Assembly: GCF_000983115.1 (NCBI RefSeq)
Contig: NZ_CGIH01000040.1
Location: 1 to 43,571, forward strand
DNA length: 43,571 bases
Direction: 5' to 3'
DNA from: Syntrophomonas zehnderi OL-4
Lineage (GTDB): Bacteria; Bacillota; Syntrophomonadia; Syntrophomonadales; Syntrophomonadaceae
Position numbers and translations under genes: made by a program. Under the pieces are notes generated by a model. That model worked only from the letters and a program-made list of their open reading frames with translations. It was not told where the DNA came from and did no database searches. Of this stretch, positions 1 to 7,548 are shown piece by piece (positions within the stretch are counted from its first letter, which is position 1; the number at the start of each line of letters is the position of its first letter).

Positions 1-1404
1 GAGATCGGGCGGGCACAGGCAGTACAAGCCCAAGCCGCAGGGGTAGAATCTTCAGTATATATGAACCCCATTTTATTAAAACCCAAAGCAGACAGCCAAG
101 CACAGGTGATCGTTTTAGGAGCACCGCTCGGCGATATGTCGGCTCGGGAATACCGGGATAATTACCTGCCCCAGGCGCTGCCTGTGGTGCGGGACTGTAT
201 CAATAAACTTAAGCATGAATACGAAGTACTGGTAATCGAAGGGGCCGGCAGCCCCGCCGAAATAAATCTTAAAGACCGCGATATCGTCAATATGAAAACC
301 GCTGAATTAGCTGATGCACCGGTTTTGCTGGTCGCAGATATTGACCGAGGCGGGGTGTTTGCCTTTTTGATTGGTACCCTGGATTTGTTGGAACCCCATG
401 AAAGACAGCGTATCAAGGGTTTTATAATCAACAAGTTCCGTGGTGATCTGAGTCTGCTTAAGCCGGGACTGGATTACCTGACAGAGCGTACCGGTATTCC
501 GGTAGTAGGGGTCATACCTTATCTGCATGAACACGGCATAGACGAAGAAGATTCCGTATGTCTGGCCGAAATGCAGGCAGGTAAGGAGATTACTGCTCCC
601 ATAAAGATAGCGGTTATTAACCTGCCTCGTATAGCTAACTTTACTGATTTTACTGTGTTCTCTAACCTGCCCGATACCAGCCTGCGTTTCATAAACCCGG
701 GAGAAAAGATTGCGGCAGCAGATGTAGTAATTATTCCCGGCAGCAAAAACACCATTCTGGATCTGCTCTATCTGCAGGAAGCAGGCTACGCAAAGGAAAT
801 AAGACTTTTGGCTGAACAGGGAAAGTATATTATCGGCATCTGTGGGGGGTATCAGATGCTGGGACAGGAGTTGATTGATCCTGAGCGCAGTGAGGCGGAC
901 GTTGGTTCGTTGCCGGGATTGGGACTGCTGCCGGTGATAACCGTTTATGACCAGAAGAAAACCACCCACCAGGTCGATGCCCGTCTCCTTAGCCAAAGGG
1001 GTTTCTGCTCAGGTTTAGCCGGTAGACACGTTCGGGGATACGAAATTCACCATGGAAGAACCGAATTATTGGACAAAGATGCCGGTTTGTGTATGATTTT
1101 ACATCGCTCCGGGGCAGAAGTAGAAATAGTGGATGGAGCCATAAACGAGTCCGGGAATGTTTTCGGTACCCACCTGCATGGCTGGTTTGATAATATTGAG
1201 GTCTTAAAAACATTTATAAATGAGGTGCGCCGCAGTAAGGATTTGCCCGCTTTAGATGATCTAGACGTACCTGTAATACAAGACCGCTATGATCAACTGG
1301 CAGCCCAGGTGAGAGCTGCTTTAGATATGGAAAAGATATACGCGATCATGGGGTTGAATCCTCCGGGTCAAAGCAATTGCCGGCTTGGTTATGAGGTTGG
1401 TTGA
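1..1404 (+). CDS. cobQ: Cobyric acid synthase, 5' end cut by window edge
   Basis: Glutamine-dependent cobyric acid synthase (CbiP/CobQ), which amidates four side chains of adenosylcobyrinic a,c-diamide during cobalamin synthesis in the cytoplasm. The reading frame is open from base 1: bases 1-60 encode the conserved EIGRAQAVQAQAAGVE stretch that normally precedes MNPILLKP, so the ATG at 61 is internal and about 50 N-terminal residues with the P-loop lie outside the window. The C-terminal half carries a class I glutamine amidotransferase domain with the nucleophile motif GICGGYQMLG (bases about 835-865) and the later GTHLHGWFDN histidine motif. The stop touches the ATG of cbiB, so the two are translationally coupled. 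Family assignment is firm; only the missing N-terminus is uncertain. Confidence 0.96.
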   Translation, partial: EIGRAQAVQAQAAGVESSVYMNPILLKPKADSQAQVIVLGAPLGDMSAREYRDNYLPQALPVVRDCINKLKHEYEVLVIEGAGSPAEINLKDRDIVNMKTAELADAPVLLVADIDRGGVFAFLIGTLDLLEPHERQRIKGFIINKFRGDLSLLKPGLDYLTERTGIPVVGVIPYLHEHGIDEEDSVCLAEMQAGKEITAPIKIAVINLPRIANFTDFTVFSNLPDTSLRFINPGEKIAAADVVIIPGSKNTILDLLYLQEAGYAKEIRLLAEQGKYIIGICGGYQMLGQELIDPERSEADVGSLPGLGLLPVITVYDQKKTTHQVDARLLSQRGFCSGLAGRHVRGYEIHHGRTELLDKDAGLCMILHRSGAEVEIVDGAINESGNVFGTHLHGWFDNIEVLKTFINEVRRSKDLPALDDLDVPVIQDRYDQLAAQVRAALDMEKIYAIMGLNPPGQSNCRLGYEVG

Positions 1405-2358
1405 ATGGAAATCATCATTATTGGGGCGGTAATCCTGGATATTATGCTGGGTGATCCTCGTTTTATCCCTCATCCGGTGATTTTGATAGGTAAGGTGACC
1501 GGTTGGGGTGAATCCATAATTCTCAGCCGCTTCAGCAGTGCTAAGGCTTTAAAATGGGCCGGGGTCATTCTAACTGTGCTAATTGTAATGGGGAGCTACG
1601 GCCTGGTCAGTCTTATACTGTGGGCAGCTTATAAAATCAGCTTTTTATTGGGGGGGCTGGCAAGTGTTTTTCTAATGAGTCAATCGTTGGCCTTAAACAG
1701 CCTGTATAAGCATGCTCAGGCCGTGTTGCGCCCTTTGTCCGGGGGTGATCGGCGGGATGCCCGTCAGGCTCTGGGTATGATGGTGGGGCGCGATACTGAT
1801 AATCTGGATGAGGAAGCAATTATTCGGGGTACAGTTGAAAGCATCGCCGAAAATACAGTGGATGGCCTGACCGCTCCCCTGCTGTATGGTTTTTTAGGTG
1901 GCCCGGCTCTGGCCTGGGCCTATAAAGCCGTTAATACCCTGGATTCAATGATAGGCTACCAGGATGAAAGATATGTTAATTTAGGCTGGGCCGCGGCCCG
2001 GCTGGATGATCTGGCTAATTATTTACCGGCCCGTATTACAGCCGGACTATATTTAAGCGTGGCTCCTTTTACCGCGGGTGGCTGGGTCGGGGTGTATAAC
2101 GCACTGCGCCGGGATGCACGCCGTCATCAAAGCCCTAACAGCGGCTTTCCTGAAGCCGCAGTAGCTGGAGCTCTGGGTGTTCAATTGGGGGGATTAAACT
2201 ATTATCAGGGGGTTCCCTCTTATGGAGCTTTGATGGGGGAAAAAAAACGTTGCCTGCGCTTTGACGACATCAGAGTCAGTTTAATATTAACTATGGCTGT
2301 ATATGGGGAAACAGTTTTGCTGGGGCTGGCGGCAATGCAACTGCTAAAAGGTTTTTAA
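1405..2358 (+). CDS. cbiB: Adenosylcobinamide-phosphate synthase, CbiB/CobD family
   Basis: Integral membrane enzyme that attaches the aminopropanol (phosphate) arm to adenosylcobyric acid. The 317-residue product starts with the family motif LGDPRFIPHPVILIG near residues 14-28 and keeps the signature block TVDGLTAPLLYGFLGGPALA and the following AYKAVNTLDSMIGY; several hydrophobic segments are spread through the chain, as expected for CbiB. The ATG follows the cobQ stop directly with no gap. Its partner for the aminopropanol moiety, threonine-phosphate decarboxylase, is encoded at 4358-5476. The name cobD is used for this family in Pseudomonas nomenclature, so cbiB is given here to avoid confusion. 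Confidence 0.95.
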   Translation: MEIIIIGAVILDIMLGDPRFIPHPVILIGKVTGWGESIILSRFSSAKALKWAGVILTVLIVMGSYGLVSLILWAAYKISFLLGGLASVFLMSQSLALNSLYKHAQAVLRPLSGGDRRDARQALGMMVGRDTDNLDEEAIIRGTVESIAENTVDGLTAPLLYGFLGGPALAWAYKAVNTLDSMIGYQDERYVNLGWAAARLDDLANYLPARITAGLYLSVAPFTAGGWVGVYNALRRDARRHQSPNSGFPEAAVAGALGVQLGGLNYYQGVPSYGALMGEKKRCLRFDDIRVSLILTMAVYGETVLLGLAAMQLLKGF

Positions 2359-2394
2359 AATGAACCCACGCAGAGTTATAAGGTTTTATTAATA

Positions 2395-2452
2395 ATAGAC
2401 ACAGATAGCACAGAAAAGAAACAGCACAGGATAGAAGGATTCACACAGATTT
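2395..2452 (+). repeat. Degenerate ACGCGGAT/ACACAGAT-type dispersed repeat
   Basis: Between cbiB and cobA, a run of imperfect units of the type ATAGACACAGATAGCACAG and TCACACAGATTTG. It resembles, with changes, the better conserved TAGACGCGGATAACGCGG copies found at other gene ends in this window (3141, 5483, 11553, 18105, 34905). Nothing coding is seen in this 218-base gap. Confidence 0.45.
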
Positions 2453-2576
2453 GCTTGTAGTTTTTATTTGGCAGGTGAGAGTCACTGGAATCCGTTGAGA
2501 GTTATCTTCGACTCTGAAGATGTGATTGCCCGTGTGGAATCTGCCTTTTATAAAAACCTTTCAGGGAGGTGATGGT

Positions 2577-3140
2577 TTGATACAAATCTATACCGGGGAT
2601 GGCAAAGGCAAAACCACGGCTGCTTTTGGACTGGCTATGCGTGCTGCCGGGCATGGCTTTAAGGTCAGGGTGATTCAGTTTTTAAAAGGGAGTACCTATA
2701 GCGGAGAACTGGCAGCAGCAGACAGATTAGGTATAGAAGTATATCAGTTCGGGCGCACCTGTCCACATGCCGCAGTAATAAAAACCGGTTTTATGAACTG
2801 CCAAAGATGCGGACAATGCTGGGTAGGGCTGCACGAGATAAGTGATCTGGATAGGCATAAAACCCAAATGGCCTGGGATTTAGCCCGGGATACTGTCCGG
2901 GCTGGGCAATGTGACCTGTTGATCCTGGATGAGATTTTAAATGCGGTAAAAAAAGATTTGGTTTCATTAAGCGATTTGTCAACCTGGCTTAGCGGTATTC
3001 CTCCCCGGCCGGAAGTGGTTTTAACCGGCAGAAATGCACCGCCTGAATTAATCGAGATTGCCGATCTGGTATCCGAGGTAAAAAAAATCAAGCACCCTTA
3101 TCAAGCAGATATAAAAGCCCGGCGGGGAATTGAATATTAA
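2577..3140 (+). CDS. cobA: Cob(I)yrinic acid a,c-diamide adenosyltransferase with cysteine cluster
   Basis: ATP:corrinoid adenosyltransferase of the BtuR/CobO/CobA family, which adds the upper adenosyl ligand. The P-loop GDGKGKTT lies at residues 7-14, at the extreme N-terminus as usual, and DLLILDEILNAV is the Walker B region. The start chosen is TTG at 2577, seven bases after GGAGG; the longer open frame from 2526 would place the ribosome site inside the gene. That gives 187 residues, normal for the family. Unusual: residues 62-81 contain Cys62, Cys75, Cys78 and Cys81 (C-x12-C-x2-C-x2-C), in a region where the enterobacterial enzymes, as far as I recall, have no such cluster. It may bind a metal. 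It is flanked by repeat-rich gaps on both sides. Confidence 0.93.
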   Translation: MIQIYTGDGKGKTTAAFGLAMRAAGHGFKVRVIQFLKGSTYSGELAAADRLGIEVYQFGRTCPHAAVIKTGFMNCQRCGQCWVGLHEISDLDRHKTQMAWDLARDTVRAGQCDLLILDEILNAVKKDLVSLSDLSTWLSGIPPRPEVVLTGRNAPPELIEIADLVSEVKKIKHPYQADIKARRGIEY

Positions 3141-3180
3141 TAGACGCGGATAACGCGGAAATTCACGCGGATTTACGCGG
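3141..3180 (+). repeat. TAGACGCGGATAACGCGG dispersed repeat copy
   Basis: Begins right after the cobA stop with TAGACGCGGATAACGCGG and continues with two further ACGCGG units. It is nearly identical to the copy at 5483-5510, which also starts just after a stop codon and also leads straight into a mosaic hairpin repeat. Confidence 0.7.
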
Positions 3181-3530
3181 CAACCTTAATTATGAACGAA
3201 GTTCATATCAGTACCCGATAGGGTGCAACCTTAATTGCGACCGTAAGGGAGCATCAGTAGTGCCCGATAGGGTGCAACCTAAATTGCGACCGTAAGGGAG
3301 CATCAGTAGTGCCCGAAAGGGTGAAGCTTTAGCTTCCGCAGGGAAGCCCATTATAAGAGGTGTATTGGAACAAAACAACATAAGATTATCTGCCCTGGTA
3401 GCGGAAGCTTTAGCTTCCGGTGGGAAGCAGAGCTTCCCCATCCGTATCACGCTATATTTTCATAGGTGGCTGTACCTACGGGTACTACACATGTTACCTT
3501 ACGGCAAATATTAAGGCCATGGTCTGTGGG
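3181..3530 (+). repeat. Mosaic hairpin-rich intergenic repeat, copy 1
   Basis: No gene is supported in this 427-base gap. It holds three direct repeat units (about 3181-3223, 3224-3272, 3273-3321) sharing a frame of TGCAACCTTAATT and ATCAGTAGTGCCCG around a variable core. In unit 1 the core is the palindrome TATGAACGAAGTTCATA; in units 2 and 3 it is GCGACCGTAAGGGAGC. A tail follows with two perfect hairpins, GGAAGCTTTAGCTTCC (3403-3418) and GGGAAGCAGAGCTTCCC (3422-3438). The same arrangement recurs at 5509-5830. An open frame on the minus strand at 3208-3450 is only a by-product of the repeats. Confidence 0.75.
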
Positions 3531-3567
3531 CGGGGGTTAATTCAGAAATTATTGCAAGGAGGAAACC

Positions 3568-4314
3568 GTGCGTAAGTTATTATTGGCAATCAGTTTTTTA
3601 ACCATAATCCCCGCTTATGGCAACCGTCTGGCTGATGAGAAGGAACTGGCCGGATCATTGGCTTTTTATCCTTTGGTGGGCTTTCTTATAGGCAGCCTGC
3701 TGGCAGGGCTGGCTGCTTTGCACTACCGGTTGGCTTTGGGATTAAGTGGTGATGCCCTGATAATTGTAGTGTGGATAATCACAACCGCCGGTCTGCATCT
3801 GGATGGCTTGATGGATACTGCCGATGGGCTGTTCTGTGGCCAGGATCGGGAAGGCAAATTGGAAGTTATGCGGGATAGCCGGGTAGGAGCCATGGGAGTC
3901 ATTACCCTGATGGCCGTTTTGATTTTAAAACTGGCTTTTCTGAATTCATTAAGCTATGCGGATAAGATGTGGATACTGGCTATTTGTCCGGCATTTGGCC
4001 GGGGCATGATGGTGCTGGCGATTTACATTTTTCCCTATGCCCGTTCAGGGGGCGGTTTGGGCAGATCATTTGCTGAGCAGGCCCATTGGGTTCATATCCT
4101 GATAGCCTTGCTTACTCTGGCAGCAGTAACATTCGGGCTGGGGGGAAGCACCGGCCTGATACTGTTAGGTCTGGCCATTATACCGGTTGCCATTGTAGCT
4201 GGTTGGACAGCTCGCCAACTAGGAGGCCTGACCGGAGACAACTATGGAGCCATAGGCGAGCTGTCCGAAACCATCTGGCTGATAACCGCAGTAATATGGA
4301 AGGCTTTGGCTTAA
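3568..4314 (+). CDS. cobS: Adenosylcobinamide-GDP ribazoletransferase (cobalamin synthase)
   Basis: Membrane enzyme that joins adenosylcobinamide-GDP and alpha-ribazole (phosphate) to give adenosylcobalamin (phosphate). The GTG start at 3568 follows AAGGAGGA at a good distance, and the product is 248 residues, typical of CobS. The motif HLDGLMDTADGLF near residues 74-86, followed by MRDSRVGAMGV, matches the acidic metal-binding signature of the family, and at least five hydrophobic segments are visible. The lower-ligand enzyme CobT and the nucleotidyltransferase CobU/CobY are not seen in this window and may lie to the left. Confidence 0.95.
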   Translation: MRKLLLAISFLTIIPAYGNRLADEKELAGSLAFYPLVGFLIGSLLAGLAALHYRLALGLSGDALIIVVWIITTAGLHLDGLMDTADGLFCGQDREGKLEVMRDSRVGAMGVITLMAVLILKLAFLNSLSYADKMWILAICPAFGRGMMVLAIYIFPYARSGGGLGRSFAEQAHWVHILIALLTLAAVTFGLGGSTGLILLGLAIIPVAIVAGWTARQLGGLTGDNYGAIGELSETIWLITAVIWKALA

Positions 4315-4357
4315 AAAGGGCCGCTATTTAATCATATGGCAATGGGAGGTGGGGAAA

Positions 4358-5476
4358 ATGATATACCCTGCGGATGATTTTAGGATAAATAATAATAGCC
4401 TTCCCCCGGCATCCCATGGGGGGAACCGCTGGGCTGCGCAAGAAAAATGGGGGATAGCGGCGGAAAGTTTCTTGGATTTTAGTGCCAGTATTAATCCACT
4501 GGGCCCTCCGCCTATGTCACTGCAGGCGATACAGGATAATCTGCCGGCCTTGGAGTATTACCCCGAGCCGGGCGGAGCAGAATTAAAAAAGGCTTTGGCA
4601 GAGTATCTTCAGATAGGGGAGCAGGGTATTGTTCTGGGCAATGGCTCCACAGAACTTATATATCTATGCACCAGGTTGTTCTGCCGCCGCCGGGTGGTGG
4701 TTCTGGCTCCCAGCTTTTCAGAATATGGCCAGGGGGTTGATAACCCTCGGTTGGTCAAGGTAGATATTGATCTTAAAAGTTTAAAGCTGCCTATAACGGA
4801 AATAGCAACGGTACTCAAGGAAGGCGATGTGCTTTTTATTGCCAATCCCAACAACCCTACCGGCAATCTATTTGCCCGTTGGGAATTGCTGCTGGTTCTG
4901 GAGCTGGTTAAGGATAGGCAGGCTACGTTGGTGGTGGATGAAGCATTTATAGATTTTGCTGAGGATAAATCAGCCTCCCTGCGTGATGTCTGCAGTCAGG
5001 TACCTAATCTGGTCGTGTTGGGCTCACTGACCAAGTTTTTTGCTCTGCCGGGTTTGAGAATCGGCTATGCCCTTAGCAACGATGCCCACAACCGAAAAAT
5101 GGAGCGGCTGCTGCCGCCCTGGAGAATTAACAGCCTGGCTTTGGCAGCCGGCTCAGCCGCCTTAAAGGATCAAGACTATATCCAAAGCACCTTGAGGTTG
5201 ATTGCTAGGGAGAGGGATTTTCTTGACTATAGTTTAAATCAAATCCCAGGTTTATCGGTATATCCGGCTCAGGCCAACTTTATTTTAATTGATGCCAAAG
5301 ACCTGGGGATTACGGCCGATCAACTGCAAGATTTATTAGGGCCTCAGGGCATTTTAATCAGGGATTGCAGTAATTTTGACAATCTTTCTCCTTACCACCT
5401 GCGCGTAGCTGTACGCAGCCACCCGGAAAATGAGATCCTAGTGGCGGCCTTAAAGGAAGCGTTAATAAGGAAATAG
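4358..5476 (+). CDS. cobD: L-threonine-O-3-phosphate decarboxylase, PLP enzyme
   Basis: Fold-type I PLP enzyme of the CobD branch next to HisC, producing (R)-1-amino-2-propanol phosphate for the nucleotide loop of cobalamin. Visible landmarks: FLDFSASINPLGPPP near the N-terminus (characteristic of CobD rather than HisC), NPNNPTGNL, VVDEAFIDF, and the PLP lysine in SLTKFFALPGLRIGYA. The ATG at 4358 lies eight bases after GGGAGG; an in-frame GTG at 4349 overlaps that site and is less likely. It starts 43 bases after cobS, with which it probably forms a transcription unit. HisC activity is the main alternative, but the cobalamin neighbourhood favours CobD. Confidence 0.9.
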   Translation: MIYPADDFRINNNSLPPASHGGNRWAAQEKWGIAAESFLDFSASINPLGPPPMSLQAIQDNLPALEYYPEPGGAELKKALAEYLQIGEQGIVLGNGSTELIYLCTRLFCRRRVVVLAPSFSEYGQGVDNPRLVKVDIDLKSLKLPITEIATVLKEGDVLFIANPNNPTGNLFARWELLLVLELVKDRQATLVVDEAFIDFAEDKSASLRDVCSQVPNLVVLGSLTKFFALPGLRIGYALSNDAHNRKMERLLPPWRINSLALAAGSAALKDQDYIQSTLRLIARERDFLDYSLNQIPGLSVYPAQANFILIDAKDLGITADQLQDLLGPQGILIRDCSNFDNLSPYHLRVAVRSHPENEILVAALKEALIRK

Positions 5477-5482
5477 TTTTAA

Positions 5483-5510
5483 TAGACGCGGATAACGCGG
5501 ATTTCCGCGG
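5483..5510 (+). repeat. TAGACGCGGATAACGCGG dispersed repeat copy
   Basis: Directly follows the cobD stop and reads TAGACGCGGATAACGCGG then ATTTCCGCGG. It is joined without a gap to the second mosaic hairpin repeat, as at 3141-3180. Confidence 0.7.
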
Positions 5511-5830
5511 CAACCTTAATTATGAACGAAGTTCATATCAGTAGTGCCCGCAGGGTGCAACCTTAATTATGAACGAAGTTCATATCAGTAGTGCCCGCAG
5601 GGTGCAACCTTAATTATGAACGAAGTTCATATCAGTAGTATCCGATAGGGTGATGCTTTAGCTTCCGCTGGCAACCCCATTATCAGGTAGGCAATAAAAA
5701 GCGGTAATCTGCCCCGGTAGCGGAAGCTTTAGCTTCCGGTGGGAAGCAGAGCTTCCCCATCTGTATCATGCAACCATTTTCAGAGATGGTTGCACCCTAC
5801 AGGTACTACCGATGCTCCTAACGGTCGCTA
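5509..5830 (+). repeat. Mosaic hairpin-rich intergenic repeat, copy 2
   Basis: Second copy of the element at 3181-3530, in a 457-base gap without a gene. Here three units of 47-48 bases (5509-5555, 5556-5602, 5603-5650) all carry the palindromic core TATGAACGAAGTTCATA. The tail again has GGAAGCTTTAGCTTCC (5722-5737) and GGGAAGCAGAGCTTCCC (5741-5757). Further right, TGCTCCTAACGGTCGC near 5812-5827 is close to the reverse complement of the alternative core seen in copy 1. The remaining 5831-5920 shows nothing I can assign. Confidence 0.75.
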
Positions 5831-5933
5831 AGGTAGTGGCCTGCGGGTATGGGGGGGTAGTTAGAAGTTTTTCAAAATTAATGGAAAGAGCGATCGCTTC
5901 ATCATGGGGCTAATTTCAGGGAGGATTTAAACT

Positions 5934-6521
5934 ATGAAAGTAATCTTGTTAAGGCATGGGCAGACTGAATGGAATGCCCTGCAGAAATATCAAGGTCATA
6001 CCGACATTCCCTTAAACCCAACCGGACGCGAACAGGCCGAAAAAATAGCTGGTTACCTAAGGGATAATGAAGAGGTTGAAGCCATATACTGCAGTGATTT
6101 ATCCAGAGGCCGGGAAACTGCTGCAATAATAGCAGAAAAACTGCAGCTTACGGCCACATGTGACAGCCGCTGGCGGGAGCTTTGTTTTGGCGATTGGGAA
6201 GGTCTTACCTTTACCGAGGTTTATGAAAAGTATCCCCGGGAATTTGACGACTGGTTTAACAGTACCCGTACCATTAAAGTGCCCGGCGGGGAATCCTTCG
6301 CTGATGTATTAGGTAGGGCTTTGCCGGCTCTGGATGAAATCGCTGCCTTGCATACGGGAACGGTTGTGGTGATAAGTCATGGAGGATTGATTAAAGCTGT
6401 CCTGGATCATCTGCAGGGTAGCAACGGAATGTGGGAGACATCGTTACAGCCCGGTTCAATGACTATTTTAGAGCGGCGAGGAGGTGAGTATGTTCCGGTT
6501 AAAATAGGTTTTAATCTATAA
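5934..6521 (+). CDS. cobC: Alpha-ribazole phosphatase / histidine phosphatase family
   Basis: Histidine phosphatase (phosphoglycerate mutase-like) fold. The catalytic LLRHGQTEWN motif is at residues 5-14 and the second histidine is in VVISHGG near residue 148. With 195 residues it has the size of CobC, which removes the phosphate from alpha-ribazole-5'-phosphate or adenosylcobalamin-5'-phosphate. The sequence alone does not separate CobC from other small histidine phosphatases, so the assignment rests on its place between cobD and cbiM. The ATG has GGGAGGA about eight bases upstream. The gap to cbiM is only 20 bases, so it probably heads the transporter operon. Confidence 0.85.
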   Translation: MKVILLRHGQTEWNALQKYQGHTDIPLNPTGREQAEKIAGYLRDNEEVEAIYCSDLSRGRETAAIIAEKLQLTATCDSRWRELCFGDWEGLTFTEVYEKYPREFDDWFNSTRTIKVPGGESFADVLGRALPALDEIAALHTGTVVVISHGGLIKAVLDHLQGSNGMWETSLQPGSMTILERRGGEYVPVKIGFNL

Positions 6522-6541
6522 ATTGATAAGGGGGATTTATT

Positions 6542-7240
6542 ATGACTGTTACAGGAATTATTGTGGGAATGCATATTATGGAGGGGTTCTTACCGGTGGG
6601 ATGGGCCGCTTTCTGGCTGCTGGCGGCATTGCCCTTTGTGATAATCAGTATCCGGGCTATAGACAGGCTGGTTAAGGATAATTCCAAAGCCCTTTTACTG
6701 CTGGGGTTTGCGGGAGCATTTACGTTTGTCCTGTCAGCCCTTAAACTACCTTCAGTAACGGGCAGTTGCTCTCACCCAACCGGTATGGGATTAGGGGCGA
6801 TTTTGCTAGGCCCGGCGGTTATGGTGGCAGTGGCCGTAATCGTCTTGCTTTTTCAAGCTCTGCTCCTGGCGCATGGTGGGATTACTACCCTAGGTGCCAA
6901 TGTGTTCTCCATGGGGATAGTAGGCCCTTTTGTAAGCTATGGCATATATGTGCTCTGCCAAAAAACCAAAATGCATCAGGGGGTGGCCGTCTTTTTAGCT
7001 GCTACCCTGGGTAGTCTGGCAACGTATGTTTTGACTGCCCTGCAACTGGCATTGGCGCATCCGGGGGTTGATGGGGTTATGGTTTCTTTTGCTAAATTCT
7101 CAACCGTATTTGCCGTCACCCAGGTGCCAATTTCTATTGCCGAAGGAATTTTGACCATCTTGGTGATTAATCTGCTGCTGACATACAGCCGGGAGGAAAT
7201 ACACAGCTTACGGCTAGGCAAAAGTTTAGGAGGGGAGTAA
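6542..7240 (+). CDS. cbiM: ECF cobalt transporter substrate-binding membrane protein CbiM
   Basis: S-component of the energy-coupling factor Co2+ importer. The metal-site motif MHIMEGFLP appears at residues 10-18 of the frame from 6542, followed by several hydrophobic helices and the [17 protein letters not shown] segment that belongs to the conserved core. In the family the metal is bound by a mature N-terminus beginning Met-His, so either the nine-residue leader MTVTGIIVG is removed or translation starts at ATG 6569. AAGGGGG (6528-6534) is well placed for 6542, whereas only a weak AGGA precedes 6569, so 6542 is kept. cbiN follows after two bases. Confidence 0.94.
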   Translation: MTVTGIIVGMHIMEGFLPVGWAAFWLLAALPFVIISIRAIDRLVKDNSKALLLLGFAGAFTFVLSALKLPSVTGSCSHPTGMGLGAILLGPAVMVAVAVIVLLFQALLLAHGGITTLGANVFSMGIVGPFVSYGIYVLCQKTKMHQGVAVFLAATLGSLATYVLTALQLALAHPGVDGVMVSFAKFSTVFAVTQVPISIAEGILTILVINLLLTYSREEIHSLRLGKSLGGE

Positions 7241-7242
7241 TC

Positions 7243-7548
7243 TTGAAAACTAGAAGAACAAATATAATATTGCTGGTGGTTTTTTTGGGTTTGATACTTT
7301 TTTCCCTGGGGATTAATAAAGGCGCGGAATTTGCCGGTGCCGATGAACAGGCGGAAGAAGTGATAGCCCAGATTAATCCTGATTATGAACCTTGGTTTAA
7401 TCCCCTCTGGGAACCTCCCAGTGGCGAGATCGAAAGTTTGTTGTTTGCGGTGCAGGCTGCTTTAGGGTGTGGTTTTATCTGCTTTTATTTCGGATATAAA
7501 TACGGTCAAAAGGGAAAAACGGCTGAGGTGTCTAGTGAACGGAATTGA
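7243..7548 (+). CDS. cbiN: Cobalt transporter auxiliary protein CbiN
   Basis: Small accessory protein of the CbiMNQO cobalt importer, needed with CbiM for metal loading. The 101-residue product has an N-terminal membrane helix (about residues 7-24), a periplasm-facing or external loop containing INPDYEPWFNPLWEPPSGEIESLLFA, which is typical of CbiN (motif quoted from two adjacent pieces: INPDYEPWFNPLW and EPPSGEIESLLFA), and a second helix near residues 66-85. The start is TTG at 7243, preceded by AGGAGGGG. Its 3' end overlaps the cbiQ start by 14 bases. Confidence 0.92.
   Translation: MKTRRTNIILLVVFLGLILFSLGINKGAEFAGADEQAEEVIAQINPDYEPWFNPLWEPPSGEIESLLFAVQAALGCGFICFYFGYKYGQKGKTAEVSSERN

Noticed and set aside
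307-996. Minus-strand open frame of 229 residues opposite cobQ
   Set aside because: Antisense to a conserved amidotransferase gene; no recognisable domain or ribosome site.
3208-3450. Minus-strand open frame of 80 residues in the cobA-cobS gap
   Set aside because: It lies wholly within the mosaic hairpin repeat; the protein repeats itself because the DNA does, and it resembles no family.
5509-5650. Three regularly spaced 47-base units that might be taken for a CRISPR array
   Set aside because: The units are contiguous direct repeats with no unique spacers between them, and no cas gene is in the window.
5477-5933. Cobalamin riboswitch before cobC-cbiMNQO
   Set aside because: I looked for a B12-box-like GCCACTG with neighbouring helices here and at 3141-3567 and found only hairpin repeats.
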